Notes: generated by a model not told the origin, from the letters alone. Positions 10,795-21,909 are shown, counted from the first letter of the stretch. The stretch is DNA of 64,000 nucleotides from Trissonchulus latispiculum (GCA_030248195.1 JASAND010018035.1:1-64000), one strand, 5' to 3'. Translations and numbers: made by a program.

Positions 10795-12782
10795 ATGATG
10801 TTAGTTTTCATAATTGCAAATTGTTTAAGTTTTGCTGGTCTTGCATTTGCACAGGTACTGTACTGAATCTTACTTTATTTTGCACTTAAGCATGCAGCAA
10901 AATGTATAGGGCTGTCTTTAAGATAATAATTTTGAAAATTAGCTGACAAAAAATAAAGATTACATTATTACATTACATCATATTATACACTGCATAATTA
11001 CCCGTGATTTGTTCCAAGTTTAATAAAATTTATTGGAAACCCAGATTTGTACATTTAGAAAAGTTTTGACAGTAACTCAAGGGAAAGTCGATATGCTGAA
11101 GACATGTCTTATGATCTCAGATTTGAGCAGGAAAATCTTTTGGCAGTAAGTTTCTCAACTAGTGTTCCTGTTTAAAAACTTTTATGTAATGTTTGACTGA
11201 AAATTTATTCCTGTCTGTCACACAGCCCCAGTATGAGTTTAAAGATTCAAATGTGGTAATTGAGATCCGTATGATCTTCTTGGCGTCTAAGGTTAGATGA
11301 TTGGCCTTTTCTTTCCACGGAAGCTGTTAAATTTTGGGTCGCGACATAAACCTTTAAGAGTGTGGTAGTTTGCTCTGTACCAAAGCCTCGAAAACCAATA
11401 TTACAATTATTGGCTTGCGTTCCAGGAAACGCTGAGACTAAACGAAGGTCGAATGGCAGGAGCGCCGGAAGTCCTTCGATTGAATTCGATTCTCATTAAA
11501 TCTACCAAGGGAAAACGTTGTCTGGATGTTGGTAAATCTTTTATTTCATATATATATATATATGTGTGTATATATAGGTAAATTTTTAATTTATGTATAA
11601 GTATTGTTGATGTTTGGAACAAAAATTTAATATTTAACATACACTGAAGTGAATATTTTAAAACTTTTTGTTCACCATTATCTAACTTTCCCTTAGGCTT
11701 ATTCACTGGCAACAGTGCTCTGGCCTCTGCTTTGGCGGTTCCTTCCGATGGTAAAGTGGTTGCTATGGACGTGAACTCTGACTACTGGACTAAGCATGGA
11801 CTTAAGTACGCCCAACAGGTACAATATACCTATCATGATAAAAATATTCACCATCAAGAAGGAAATGTTTCAGCTTTAGCACATTTTAATTCAAATTTGA
11901 CATTAACTTTGAAGCCAATGTATATTTGCATCATTTGTATTGTATTTGTATTAGAGGCTCAGGTGGCCGAGTGGTCAGAACGTTTGACTAAAGACCAATA
12001 GGTTGGTGGTTCGATCTCCGCAATAAAGATTCCTCAAAGTTTATACCAAACAAAATTGTGGTCATTATTGCATCTCATTAATTCTAGGCAGGAGTGATCA
12101 ACAAAATCGATGCCCGATTCCATCCCCAAAATGCTGGCAACATCGTTCTTGGTGAGCAATGCAGTAAACTTTATACTGTGAAATAGTTTTAAACCTCATA
12201 TGGATCACCCGCTTTAATTATAATGCCAAATTGATATTATAGTTAATATTATAATTAATTGATATATAATTATAGGCCCGTACACGCTGTATTTTAAATA
12301 ACCAAATCTATAATTATCAAAGTTTGTCACACTCTTGATTAGATCTGTTTTAACCGGTTAAGAATTTAAATTAGATAATCTCATTTCAGACGAGCTGATC
12401 CAATCGGGCCAATCAGGAACCTTTGATTTCTGTTTCATCGATGCCAATAAAGATCAATATCTGGACTACTACAAAAAGTGTATGACTCTCATCAGATCTG
12501 GCGGAATCATATCTATTGATAATGTACGTATACAAAAACATATATCAAAACTTGTTTATAAAAAAGTGTAGTGTACTAAAAACTGAATTTTTGTGTAAAT
12601 TTTGAAACTGTACAATACAATAAATTATCAATATGTCCGTACTTTTGTGCTTGTAGGTATTTTTTGGACTAAGTTGGAGTCCTGAAATTCACGAGATGAA
12701 TCAATTTATCAAAAACGATCCTTCCGCGCTACCAGTGATGCTGAACATCGCCTCAGGGCTGACGGTCATCTACAAGAAATGA
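10795..12782 (+). CDS. SAM-dependent O-methyltransferase (CCoAOMT/COMTD1 type) with signal peptide
   Basis: Eight exons: 10795-10854, 11059-11145, 11226-11291, 11426-11531, 11697-11818, 12088-12151, 12390-12523 and 12657-12782. All phases close, giving 254 residues. Residues 1-20 form a signal peptide or anchor. The catalytic domain follows: SAM-binding motif CLDVGLFTGNSALA at 103-116, acidic strand end MDVN with Asp131, metal-site motif FIDANK with Asp186, and IDN with Asp212-Asn213. This is the Mg-dependent class that methylates catechol-type hydroxyls; the substrate cannot be told. The motif I residue usually Tyr (FTGYS) is Asn112. Exon 3 could instead end at 11255 after a 30-base exon; the longer form better fills the N-terminal helix. 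Two start ATGs are adjacent; the first is used here. A SINE-like copy sits in intron 5. The signal peptide predicts secretion or ER lumen. Confidence 0.88.
11950..12030 (+). repeat. tRNA-Leu/Ser-like SINE fragment
   Basis: A plus-strand stretch with A-box-like GGTGGCCGAGTGG and B-box-like GGTTCGATCTCC, resembling a long-variable-arm tRNA. The stems are too imperfect for a tRNA gene, and it lies in intron 5 of the O-methyltransferase. A similar A box is present, inverted, near 35985. Confidence 0.5.
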
Positions 12783-12810
12783 GACGAGATGACGCAAAAA
12801 GCTTTAACAG

Positions 12811-12856
12811 AATAAAGACAGTAACAAATGGTTCAGTTTAGAATAAGACTAATAAA
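12811..12856 (+). promoter_or_regulatory. Two AATAAA poly(A) signals of the O-methyltransferase
   Basis: AATAAA at 12811-12816 and again at 12851-12856, about 30 and 70 bases after the stop codon. Confidence 0.6.
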
Positions 12857-14692
12857 GCCTTGACTGCTATGTGTAAATATATTTCCGTGTTATTATTGTG
12901 GAATAAAACAAACGGGCATTAGAAAATGATGTCTTGCAAAATAATTAGATAATTAGATTATATAACAACAAAGAACCTTATGAGCTGTTGTTCCTTACCA
13001 ACCATGAAAACTAATGAACAAATGAGCAATGGCTAAACTAAAAATTTCAAAATTTTAAGAAGTAATTCAGAAATATGATAGTACAGAAAAGCCATTTAGA
13101 TATGAGCAAAAGTTTATAATAGGAAGAGTAAGGCACTCAGCGCTTCGCTCCGGTAGAGAGGCAAAACAGACAAATTGCAGAAACCATCTCACTGTTCTTA
13201 CAGATGGAGTCCAAATTATCCAATCAGAATGCAGGAGCTTTCTCTACTATCTGATTGGATCGTTGGCTCATCCAAAAGGCGGGTCTCTTAAGGGATAAAC
13301 TTGGACTACCGTAATCCTCGGTTACACTTCGCTTTCAAGGAAAAAAAGGACGCACTGTTTGGTCACCTGCCTCAAACAGGAAAACTACATATCTCCTGCG
13401 AAGTTCCAAGTGCAGCCATTTTCGAGTATTTTAACAGAAGCAGAGACAGGTAGGTATAAGAAGGGAGCTTAAAGGCAAAATTTCGGTTGATGAAACTAGT
13501 AGGAATTTTTGGTTGAATCCTTGAACTCAGATTCAAGTAAATCTGATTTCTCACTCCAAGCGATGTGGGTGTGCGTGTGACAATACATGAATGCAATGAG
13601 CTTGTCCATTTTGACTAAAGGTGGTTCTATTATTTTCTATTGGACTGGAATTTAGTATAGGTGTGAGTGAATTTATTTGAAATGGTTGAAAACCAAATCC
13701 CTGTTATCAATGCCATGGCAGGCAACTATTAATTCTCCAGTAAACTGAGCCTATTCAATTTACTTCTAAAAAGGGACTAAAATTAAATTTCGCTTTCAAT
13801 TAGTCTAGTAGGAATTCTTTATGACGGGATAATTTTTAGTATTACACTACATTTAGTGCGCTGAATTTTGAGTTGGCTCGGATACAATAGCTGAAAACGG
13901 TATTGGATCAAGCTATAATAGTTTCGGACTTTGGTGGCGCTCAAAAATTAGTTTTGGGTAAAAAGTCTTCGGTTCGATCACACTTTTTGTAACTTTAATC
14001 ATACCACAGCGGGGTGTTCTCTCCTGACTGAAACCGATCACACTAAAAATTGACTTCGCATAGTTTGATTTTTTAGTTAACAAGGGGGGGTTAAGGAAGC
14101 AAAACATTTTTGTTTCTGATAAAACTGTAAATTCGGATGTCAGTGTTTTCTAAGAGTCGCAGAAAACCAATCTGAAATCAGTTTTTACACACAGCGCTCC
14201 GTTAGCACAGTATAAGCTAACCGTGTAAGTTTTATACTTGAGTTTTGTGAGCAAGAGTCTATAATAGGATTCAGTATCCTATTATGGAATTTAATATGAG
14301 CGAATGAAACACTGAACAACGGAATTCTGATTAATCTTTGCGATCTTGAAGGATCCTCTATAAAACTTTACAGCAAAATCGGAGACAAAAGATTTTCGGT
14401 TTCTGTCCTTCCTTTCGAATAGGAAAACAGCGCACTTTTTGAACTCAGCATTGTCGAAGCAATATCCATGCCAGAGTTTGCCAGTTGGTAAAGTTTTTAA
14501 AAAAGGGCTGAGGGAGTGTTACAAACGAAACAAGGCCACATAGGTAGGGGAGGGGTAGTCAAATTTAATAAAAAGCAGACTGAAAGCAAGGTATTTAGAT
14601 TCCGACAGACGTATGTATGTACATATGTAAGCTCCTTGGGTTTGTGATAATTCAAAGTATAGTGCTGTATTTTGTTCTAGAGCAAAGTAATA
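12857..14692. other. Intergenic region without recognised gene
   Basis: AT-rich. A short imperfect inverted repeat built on CCAATCAGA / TCTGATTGG lies at 13217-13260. The run ACAAGGGGGGGTTAAGG near 14080 resembles the ends of the TTAA-type elements found elsewhere in the window. The interval 14160-14260 resembles the arm of the palindrome at 17.8-18.5 kb (CAGTATAAGCTAAC). No coding sequence is supported. Confidence 0.4.
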
Positions 14693-15226
14693 ATGCGTTC
14701 ACTGAGACTGTTATTAAGCGTGCTGTGTTTGTTCGCGATGAGCGGCCCTGGTGCAGAGGGCTGCGTTCGCGAGTGCTTCAGCACCTTCATCGATGCCGTC
14801 CGGTCCTTTAATCCGGGCAAGATCTGCAACGAAGCCTTTCGTCTGATCCCCTGCGTCCGGGAGTGTCGTGTTGGTTTCGTCTTTCTGAAACTGTTCGAAG
14901 GTCCGGTTGAAGTGGCCATGGGTCATCTGCGAGGCATCTGTGGGATGGGGGGAACCAACATCATTACCAGTGGCGGCGGCGGAGGTGGACATGGAGGTGG
15001 AGGTGGAGTGACCCCCAGTCCCCTGAAACAGGAACAGAAGGGATGGTTCTTTGGACAGGAACAGCAGAGCCACTCCCCCGGGGTAGAGGGACCCCTGAGG
15101 GAAGATGTGATACAGGTCCAGCAAATGGAACACTACGGGGCAGCACCGCCCAAGGCCGGACAAAATGCGGACGATCCCGAATTTACGGAGGAAGAGTTGG
15201 CGCTCATACGAAGCGGTGAATTTTAG
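14693..15226 (+). CDS. Small secreted Cys-rich protein with Gly-rich linker, function unknown
   Basis: Uninterrupted 177-residue reading frame. Residues 1-23 form a clear signal peptide. The mature part has six cysteines (24, 28, 45, 54, 58, 83) in two CVREC motifs (24-28 and 54-58) plus two single cysteines, suggesting a small disulfide-stabilised helical domain. Residues 93-106 are almost pure glycine, and the rest is polar and acidic, with a C-terminal TEEELALI segment. GC content is clearly higher than in the flanks, and an AATAAA follows at 15309, both favouring a real gene. A possible acceptor (tttgttctag) ends at 14680, so a 5' non-coding exon may exist. I do not recognise the family; the cysteine pattern loosely recalls invertebrate extracellular-matrix or eggshell-type domains, which is speculation. 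Confidence 0.7.
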   Translation: MRSLRLLLSVLCLFAMSGPGAEGCVRECFSTFIDAVRSFNPGKICNEAFRLIPCVRECRVGFVFLKLFEGPVEVAMGHLRGICGMGGTNIITSGGGGGGHGGGGGVTPSPLKQEQKGWFFGQEQQSHSPGVEGPLREDVIQVQQMEHYGAAPPKAGQNADDPEFTEEELALIRSGEF

Positions 15227-15308
15227 GACGTTGTGGACTTTCTGGAGATTTCTTATGTGGAGCTTTATTTGGGTTTTTATGTTGTTTCTTTTCCTTTTTT
15301 GTTTCACT

Positions 15309-15314
15309 AATAAA
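15309..15314 (+). promoter_or_regulatory. Poly(A) signal AATAAA of the Cys-rich protein gene
   Basis: Canonical AATAAA 83 bases after the stop codon. Confidence 0.55.
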
Positions 15315-15789
15315 AATGGGATCTATACTGCTGTTGCTGCCAAACTGCTAGCTTTTAAAGAAATAGATTATGACATAATGCGTTGGCATAGCTGGGCAGT
15401 ATTGTCCGCACCGTGCCGAAAGAGTCATGATTGATTCACGTATTTCAACTTTAAAGCCTGTACTTTGCACGTTTACGTAACACCAACGGTTGCGATAGTG
15501 ATGCTGGAAATGCAGACACCCAGAAATCCATTTATAACTGAATATCGTCCCGATTAATTTAGCGGGGTGTTTTCATTATTACGGAAATAAAATTTGGACA
15601 AATTGTTCAATTTTAGAGAAATCTTAGGCGAATCTACTTTGGTTGGTGGGAAATGTCCTCACAATAGGGTCCGGCAGCTAGAGAACTCGTAGCTGGATAG
15701 CAAACGACCACGATGGCTTACAGAAGTTGAAATTTTGTTGAAGCTCCACACGATAAATCAGAATGCACTAAGTGAAGTAGCCTACAACC

Positions 15790-16150
15790 ATAGATTAACA
15801 CGGGGTCCTATTCTGCGGGGGTCTACCCCGACCTCGGCGGTTGGTCTACCCCTGAAAAATCCGAAATTTTATGGGGGTCTGCTCCGAAATTAGCAAAAAT
15901 TGCAAATTTTTAACGTTTTTGACCAAATCTTGGTAAAAAATGACAATTTTTAGCGATTTTTAAGAAAGTTTTTTAAAAAATCGCTAATATTTGCTAAAAA
16001 TTACCAATTTTCAGTGAAAATCGCAGAGGGGTCTGCCCTTTTTCACTTGCTGGACGAGAGGGTCTGCACTTTTTCCCTTTTCGCTGAGGGGGTCTACCAG
16101 TTTTTTGTTGGTCTGGGGAGGTCTGCACCCCCCCCCATTCCCCCCACGTT
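15790..16150. repeat. Poly-G repeat piece (GGGGTCTNC family)
   Basis: Begins near ACACGGGGTCCTATTCTG and contains five or more GGGGTCTRC(C/T) units alternating with AAAATTGC-like A/T blocks, ending in a C run near 16130. The start CATGGGGTCCGATTCTG-like block recurs near 35388 and 47564, marking a dispersed family. Confidence 0.6.
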
Positions 16151-16629
16151 ATTCTATGCCTACAACGATGTGCATATGTATCTTTTGTACGCGGTTTCTA
16201 TGAAACTGTAATGAAAGGAGTTTCATTAAAGCTGAAAAATGAATTTGAGAACTAAATGGCAAAAAGGAATTGTACGAGAAATGAGTTTTTCAGTTACAGT
16301 GGACAGGAGATGAAGAGTCCTAATCTAGTAACGATTGATCTGATTCGAATTTATGTTTAAGCTATTGGATGCATTCTGTTATGTTTTGCTGTAATTTGCC
16401 AGAGTTGCCCAGTATAAATTAATATACATTCAACTAGGGAAGCGACCAAGATTTTGCGATCCGAGCCCTTAATAGGCCCCTAGCGAGAATTGCACAACAC
16501 ATAGTTGACTTAAATCAGTCTAAAAAGCTAGTTTTAACAATTAATTGGAGAATTGCGTCATAATCAGTATTACTAACATCATTACTAACACTGAAATGTG
16601 AGTTCCAATTAGAAGAGTAGATACTCTTG

Positions 16630-18533
16630 TTAAGGAGGGGGGTCGCGAATTTTCGACCATCTCCGATTTTTCTCATTTTCACATATTTTGTAGTCCCCAT
16701 AGGTCCCCAAAACAAGACAGTTGCGTTTGTTGCAAAGCTTTCCCTATCATTCACAATAGTCCTCCAAAGGTGATCCCGACATGTGTTAAACATAGGAAAA
16801 CGAAACAGTTAGGAAAATTTCGCGGTAACCAGAGCGCTGTGCAAGAGCAAACGAGCTATAACCTGACAAAATGTTAATCTGGACTATGTAGCGTGTTAAT
16901 ATCTATATGTTGTGTTTTTGCGTTAGCTCAGCGAATTTCTAGAAATTTTCAAAGTTGGGTGAAGTCGGTTTTCGCACAAATTTGACTTACAAAAACGTCA
17001 CCAAAGAAATGTTTCGTTGTGGTCTGAACTAACCGTTTACTGCACAGATTTAGCGTATAGATATTAACACAGTACGCAAATAGAGGTTCAATTTGCATAC
17101 GCAAAATCTATGCTGCTACTTGTGAGTAGTTCACAGTTTTGGTTACCGCGTTGGCGTTTTGCCTCAAAACACGTCATTTTCTCAATTTTTTGGATATAAT
17201 GGTCTATAAGTCGGGTGAAAGCCGATCTATTCCAACCAAATTCGGTGTGCCAGTTTGCACATATGAAAGGAAGATGTGTGCTAAATTTCATTGCAATTGC
17301 TGGTGTTTAACTGTGGACGCATGCCTCAGTGCGATGTACGGAAGCCTATGGTCAAAAAATGGCAAATTTTCAAATTTTCAAATTTTCCAAATACAGCCAA
17401 ATTTTATATCAAATTGAAGCTCTCGATGTCCTGAACATTTTATCTAATTGCACCAAGTTTCTACAAAGCAGTATGGGAAAGTTAAAGCGCATTAAAGTTT
17501 GAAGTAAATAACAGTCGGAAGGAGCTTGATCAAATCGTTCAAACGCCTTTTCTCGCTCGTTGCTTGGCGTATCATTGTTATTTGCACAGCAATAAATAGC
17601 CCAAGATAGAGGCTTCAATTTGATGTATTGGCAATACCGTAGTGTTTTGTCATCCTATGTGTACACGTCTTCGAAGCCCTGAGCGAGGCATAGTGGCGTA
17701 AATACTAAATTGTAGGGATTTGAACTGCAATATCTCTTGACTGGATTGACCCTGGACTCTAAAAATTTGTCTTGTTTTTGGACGCATATGGGGGTATATT
17801 AGGATCAAGTAAACAATATCCCCCCCCCCCCAATTTCTCAGGTAAACTATCTCCCCCCCCCAACGCTATAAATCTTTCAGAACTTAACCAATTTAGCTCA
17901 AATTTTGTGTGGATGCATTCCAACACATGTCTGATTGATTGGTAATAAAATTTTAAAATTTTTAAAAATTTAAATTTTTAAGTTTCTTAAGGGGGACCAA
18001 GGGGAATCAAAAAATTTTTGTCGTCAATTTTGCTGAATCATTTTATATAGGGGTTCTCGGGCTCGTAGAACACGAATCTGAAGTCGGTTTTTCGATTCAG
18101 CTTTTCGTTAGCTCAGTATAAGCTAACGTAGTAAGCTTAAGATGCAAGCTTGTACTGAACTAACGAAAAGCTGAATCGAAAAACCGACTTCAGATTCCTG
18201 TTCTACGACCCCGAAAACTCTTATACACAATGTTTCAGCAAACTTGACGACAAAAAATTTTTTGATTCCCTTTGGTCCCCCTTAAAAAACTTAAAAATTT
18301 AAATTTTTAAAATTTTAAAATTTTATTACCAATCAATCAGACATGTGTTGGAATGCATCCACACAAAATTTGAGCTAAATTGGTTAAGTTTTGCTAAAGT
18401 TAATATCAAGTAAACTATCTCCCCCCCCCCAATTGAGGCTGGGGGGGAGATTGTTGACTTGATCCGTATATTATACCCTAAAATGAGCGAAATCGGTGAC
18501 TATTAAATTTGGTACCCGGCGACCCCCCCTTAA
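16630..18533. mobile_element. 1.9-kb TTAA-ended inverted-repeat element
   Basis: The left end is TTAAGGAGGGGGGTCGC followed by GACCATCTCCGATTTTTCTC. The right end, read inverted, is TTAAGGGGGGGTCGCC followed by CACCGATTTCGCTCATTTT. Both edges carry TTAA, the target favoured by piggyBac-type transposases. A second element with the same kind of ends spans 49382-51887. The interior has no transposase frame; it holds the large palindrome at 17786-18480 and a poly-C run. Non-autonomous; assignment to the piggyBac group is inferred from TTAA alone. Confidence 0.6.
17786..18480. repeat. About 0.7-kb palindrome centred near 18135
   Basis: The core 17881-18390 is a near-perfect inverted repeat (AACTTAACCAATTTAGCTCA on the left, its complement on the right). 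Flanking blocks GGATCAAGTAAACAATATCC and its complement near 18440-18465 extend it. An inner pair reads TTAAGGGGGACC ... GGTCCCCCTTAA (17986-18289), again TTAA-ended. A diverged piece of the arm (CAGAACACGAATCTGAAGTC) recurs at 57645. Confidence 0.85.
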
Positions 18534-19060
18534 GTCCGAGATTGGACTTCTAAATTCCCTTCCCTTTTCCACGGTCGGAGATGCCTATTGTCTAATTGTG
18601 AGATGCCTCTTAATATCTAGTAGGGAATTAAAATCTCTATGCTCTCAAAGTTTGAAGTTTAAATGTCAGCAAAGAATGTAGTATGAAAAGTCATTGGAAA
18701 ATACTAAACTATTAGAAGATGGTTCAGATTTAGGTATTAGTTAGCTAGGTAGGTATTTATATGATGTAATATGGGTTAATTAGTGTTAGTTTAGTAATAA
18801 TTAGTTAATTTTGTTAATTTTATGTGAAAACATAACTTAGGTTCATCTGAAAGGCGAGTTTCTGCTGATTCCAAAAATCCAAACCCCACTTTCTAACTCT
18901 CAAAAATAAATAAGTTATAAGCAAAAATGTTTTTGTAAGATTACTTCTTCTTTCGTAATCTTGCTTCTTCAAAAGGAGTGTCTTAAAGTTAGCCTCCTGG
19001 AAACCTTTGTGTTAAGTGCTAAATTGGCCCTTAATTGGCCCCTAATTGCTAGGCGTCCGT
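18534..19060. other. AT-rich gap between repeats
   Basis: No gene or clear element. Short TTAG/GTTAG-rich stretch near 18715-18810. Confidence 0.4.
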
Positions 19061-19869
19061 TCAAAACGTCTAAAATCAAAACGTCTAACGTTCATAACGT
19101 CTACCGACGAAACGTCTAACGACGAAACGTCTACTGACAAAACGTCTAATTTTTCTAAAATTGTGTCGCACGTTGAAAACGTCTAAAATCATTTTTGCAA
19201 GGAAGCAAATCAGGTTTAATGTTATTTTGAAGCAAATGTATTTTAAAAAACACATTAAATTAAACTCTACGTCTAGTTTATTGTTTGATTTTAAGTTGTT
19301 TAGTTTTTAAATATTTCTGAAAAGCCCGGGTATGCAAATGGCTTGCAACATTTATAAAATTTACAATTTACAACTTGCATCACAATTTACAATTCTAGAA
19401 ATTTCAGAACTTAAGCGTAAAATTAATAAGTAATCAGCAATCAGTGAAATCTTACTGATTACAGTCAGTAATCAGTAATCAGTATTCAGTAAATAATCAG
19501 TGAAATCTTACTGATTACAGTCAGTAATCAGTAATCAGTATTCAGTAAATAATCAGTGAATAACTAATGACTAGTCGAATACTGAAGCTAATGCAGAAAA
19601 TAAGAAGTATATTTGAGACAATGCCAGAACTTCACATTGAAGATTTGGCAAGTCCCTGCCACCCACACCCTAAGTGGCCTATTCGAAAACTTTCCCAGCC
19701 CACACAAAATAAGTAAAAAGTAATCAGTAAAATTTCGGAAAGTTTAGACGTTTTGAACGTCTGGCACAATTTCAGAAAAATTAGACGTTTTGTCAATAGA
19801 CGTTTCGTCGTTAGACGTTTTGTCGGTAGACGTTATGAACGTTAGACGTTTTGACTTTAGACGTTTTGA
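19061..19869. mobile_element. 0.81-kb element whose ends are 15-bp-phased AACGTCT arrays
   Basis: The left end has ACGTCT starting at 19066, 19081, 19097, 19112, 19127 and 19142. The right end has the complement AGACGT starting at 19783, 19798, 19813, 19828, 19844 and 19859. Spacing is 15 bases with a single 16-base step at the mirror-image position in each arm, so the whole array is the inverted repeat. The interior is AT-rich with a tandem duplication (next entry) and no coding frame. This arrangement recalls foldback-type DNA elements, with iterated sites for a DNA-binding protein. Confidence 0.8.
19430..19565. repeat. Tandem repeat built on TCAGTAATCAGTA
   Basis: A block of about 62 bases (AATCAGTGAAATCTTACTGA onward) occurs twice in succession, itself made of CAGTAAT subunits. 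It sits inside the AACGTCT-ended element. Confidence 0.8.
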
Positions 19870-21085
19870 TAGGGAAGCAATTGCTACATAGGGGGCAGGT
19901 GCATTGACACCCTCATTCATGTTTTACATTCACCCGTGTCCTCAAGTGTCCTTTAGACTGGCCAAAGGCCAGCATAGAGACTCGCCTTTTCTCAAAGTTA
20001 GTATACACTTTCTTTGAAATATATAGGTACGGAGGGGGCTTACCCCCCTCCCAAATTGTTTGATTATCATGAAAATTAGCTAGGTATATTAAATATCATA
20101 CGTAGATTATGAAAATGTAACTTTTACTCTACAGAAAATTGCATATCATTTTTATGCATATTTCTTGTTACAAGCTCCCCTGGCCTCAGTCATGTCAGGA
20201 CATAGAAAGCCAGCAACGAGGAGCAATTGTTGCTAAGGCCAGCAAACAGCGTCCCTTGTTTACTGGCAAAAGTTGACTCCAAAACTCAGAGTAGGGTCCA
20301 GTAAACAAGGACCTGTTAATATAATAAAAATATGAGACGGACGTTCAAATTGGGTAAAAAATCCCAACTTATTAATAATTTTTTCAACTATAGTGTGAAA
20401 TATGGTAGATTTTAAGCCCAATTTCAAAAAAATTGGGAAAGGTTGAAAATTTAAGCTGAAACTGGCCCCTTTGGTTACATTTACGTGTTAACCAAAATTT
20501 CGCAAAATTCGGCCAGATTTCAGCACCCAAAATTCATCAATAAAGGGTCAGTTGTAGGGGCAATAATTTATAAATCTCACTAATTTCAGGCTCAGAGGAC
20601 TGGCCCGCTGGCAAGCTCCTAGTTCGCCAATGTTAAAGGTGGCGAGCTTCTAGAAAGTTCTAGAAACGAAAGAACTTTCTAGAAGCTTTGCCTTAAACTC
20701 AAAAGAAAAGTCCGCCCTGACCCGATTTAATGACCTGTCACCGAGCTGTCAGAGAGCTGTCAGCTCGGTCCAAAACTTTTCGAAAAACTTCAGTGTTCGC
20801 TTGAGCAGCAACCTTAGGAGGTTGCTTTTCTCCCCCCTCCTCTAGTGCGTCTCCGCTGTGTGCCAGAGTTTTGGCACGGAGAATAAGCGCATCCTCCCCG
20901 GTTCGGACTCGTAGGGATGTTCTCTGGCCCGCACTGGCCAGAGAAGGAGAATGAGATTTTTTAACCGCGAACACACTCAACTGATGGCCAAATAGGTGTT
21001 TTATACCTGGCCATGAAAAAGAAACTAGGAAAAATCTAGGAAGGAACAAAGGCCACCTTTTTGGCCATATTTTTTCTATTATTAT
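19870..21085. other. Gene-free region with a heat-shock-element-like palindrome
   Basis: No gene is supported. A minus-strand open frame at 20738-21100 has no motif. The HSE-like array is listed separately. Confidence 0.4.
20648..20685. promoter_or_regulatory. Heat-shock-element-like array
   Basis: TTCTAGAAAGTTCTAGAA (20648-20665) is a perfect four-unit alternation of TTC and GAA with 2-base spacing, the binding pattern of heat-shock factor. A second set, GAACTTTCTAGAAG (20672-20685), follows, and the whole block is close to palindromic. No gene start is recognised next to it, so it may instead be the hairpin end of a repeat. Confidence 0.35.
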
Positions 21086-21909
21086 GGGCCTTCGGGCCAA
21101 TTTTTTCTATATTGTATGGGCCTCCGGGCCAAGTTTTTTATGCACTATTTTTTGAGCATACGGGCGAAACTTTTCCTATTTTCATCATGAGGCCTTCTGG
21201 CCAATTTTTTAGTTTTCTAGCATGAGTGGGCCCGAGGCCAATTTTATTTTATTCTATATTTTATTTTATGATTTCCTATTGTGGGGCAGCACATGTAAAC
21301 CCCTCCTGTCCGATGGAGGTCTTGAGTTTTGTCCCTTATTTATTATTTCACCTTTTATTTTTATGATTTCTTTTCAGAAGGCAGCTCATGTAAACTCCTC
21401 CTGTGTGATGGGGGTCGTGAGATTTGTCTAATTTTCTTATTTTCATTTCACATTTTTTATTTAGTTTTTGGTCAAGCCACGACCTGTATTATCACATACA
21501 TGTATTTTTGGGCCTTTCGGCCAATTTTTTCTATATTGTATGGGCCTCCGGGCCAAGTTTTTTATGCACTATTTTTTGAGCATACGGGCGAAACTTTTCC
21601 TATTTTCATCATGAGGCCTTCTGGCCAATTTTTTAGTTTTCTAGCATGAGTGGGCCCGAGGCCAATTTTATTTTATTCTATGTTTTATTTTATGGTTTCC
21701 TATTGTGGGGCAGCTCATGTAAACCCCTCCTGTCCGATGGAGGTCTTGAGTTTTGTCCCTTATTTATTATTTCACCTTTTATTTTTATGATTTCTTTTCA
21801 GAAGGCAGCTCATGTAAACTCCTCCTGTGTGATGGGGGTCGTGAGATTTGTCTAATTTTCTTATTTTCATTTCACATTTTTTATTTAGTTTTTGGTCAAG
21901 CCACGACCT
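21086..21909. repeat. Tandem duplication with a 424-bp unit
   Basis: The block from GGCCTTCGGGCCAATTTTTT to GGTCAAGCCACGACCTG occurs twice, offset by 424 bases (for example ATTGTATGGGCCTCCGGGCC at 21111 and 21535), with very few differences. Within each unit a GGCCTNCGGGCCAA motif repeats every 30-60 bases. Parallel reading frames in both copies come from the duplication, not from a gene. Confidence 0.9.

Noticed and set aside
19061..19869. CRISPR-like array from the regular AACGTCT repeats
   Set aside because: Repeats are only 6-8 bases with 7-9 base gaps, arranged as mirror-image arrays in an animal genome; this is not CRISPR architecture.
20738..21100. 120-codon minus-strand frame
   Set aside because: No motif, and it runs into the 424-bp tandem duplication; composition does not look coding.
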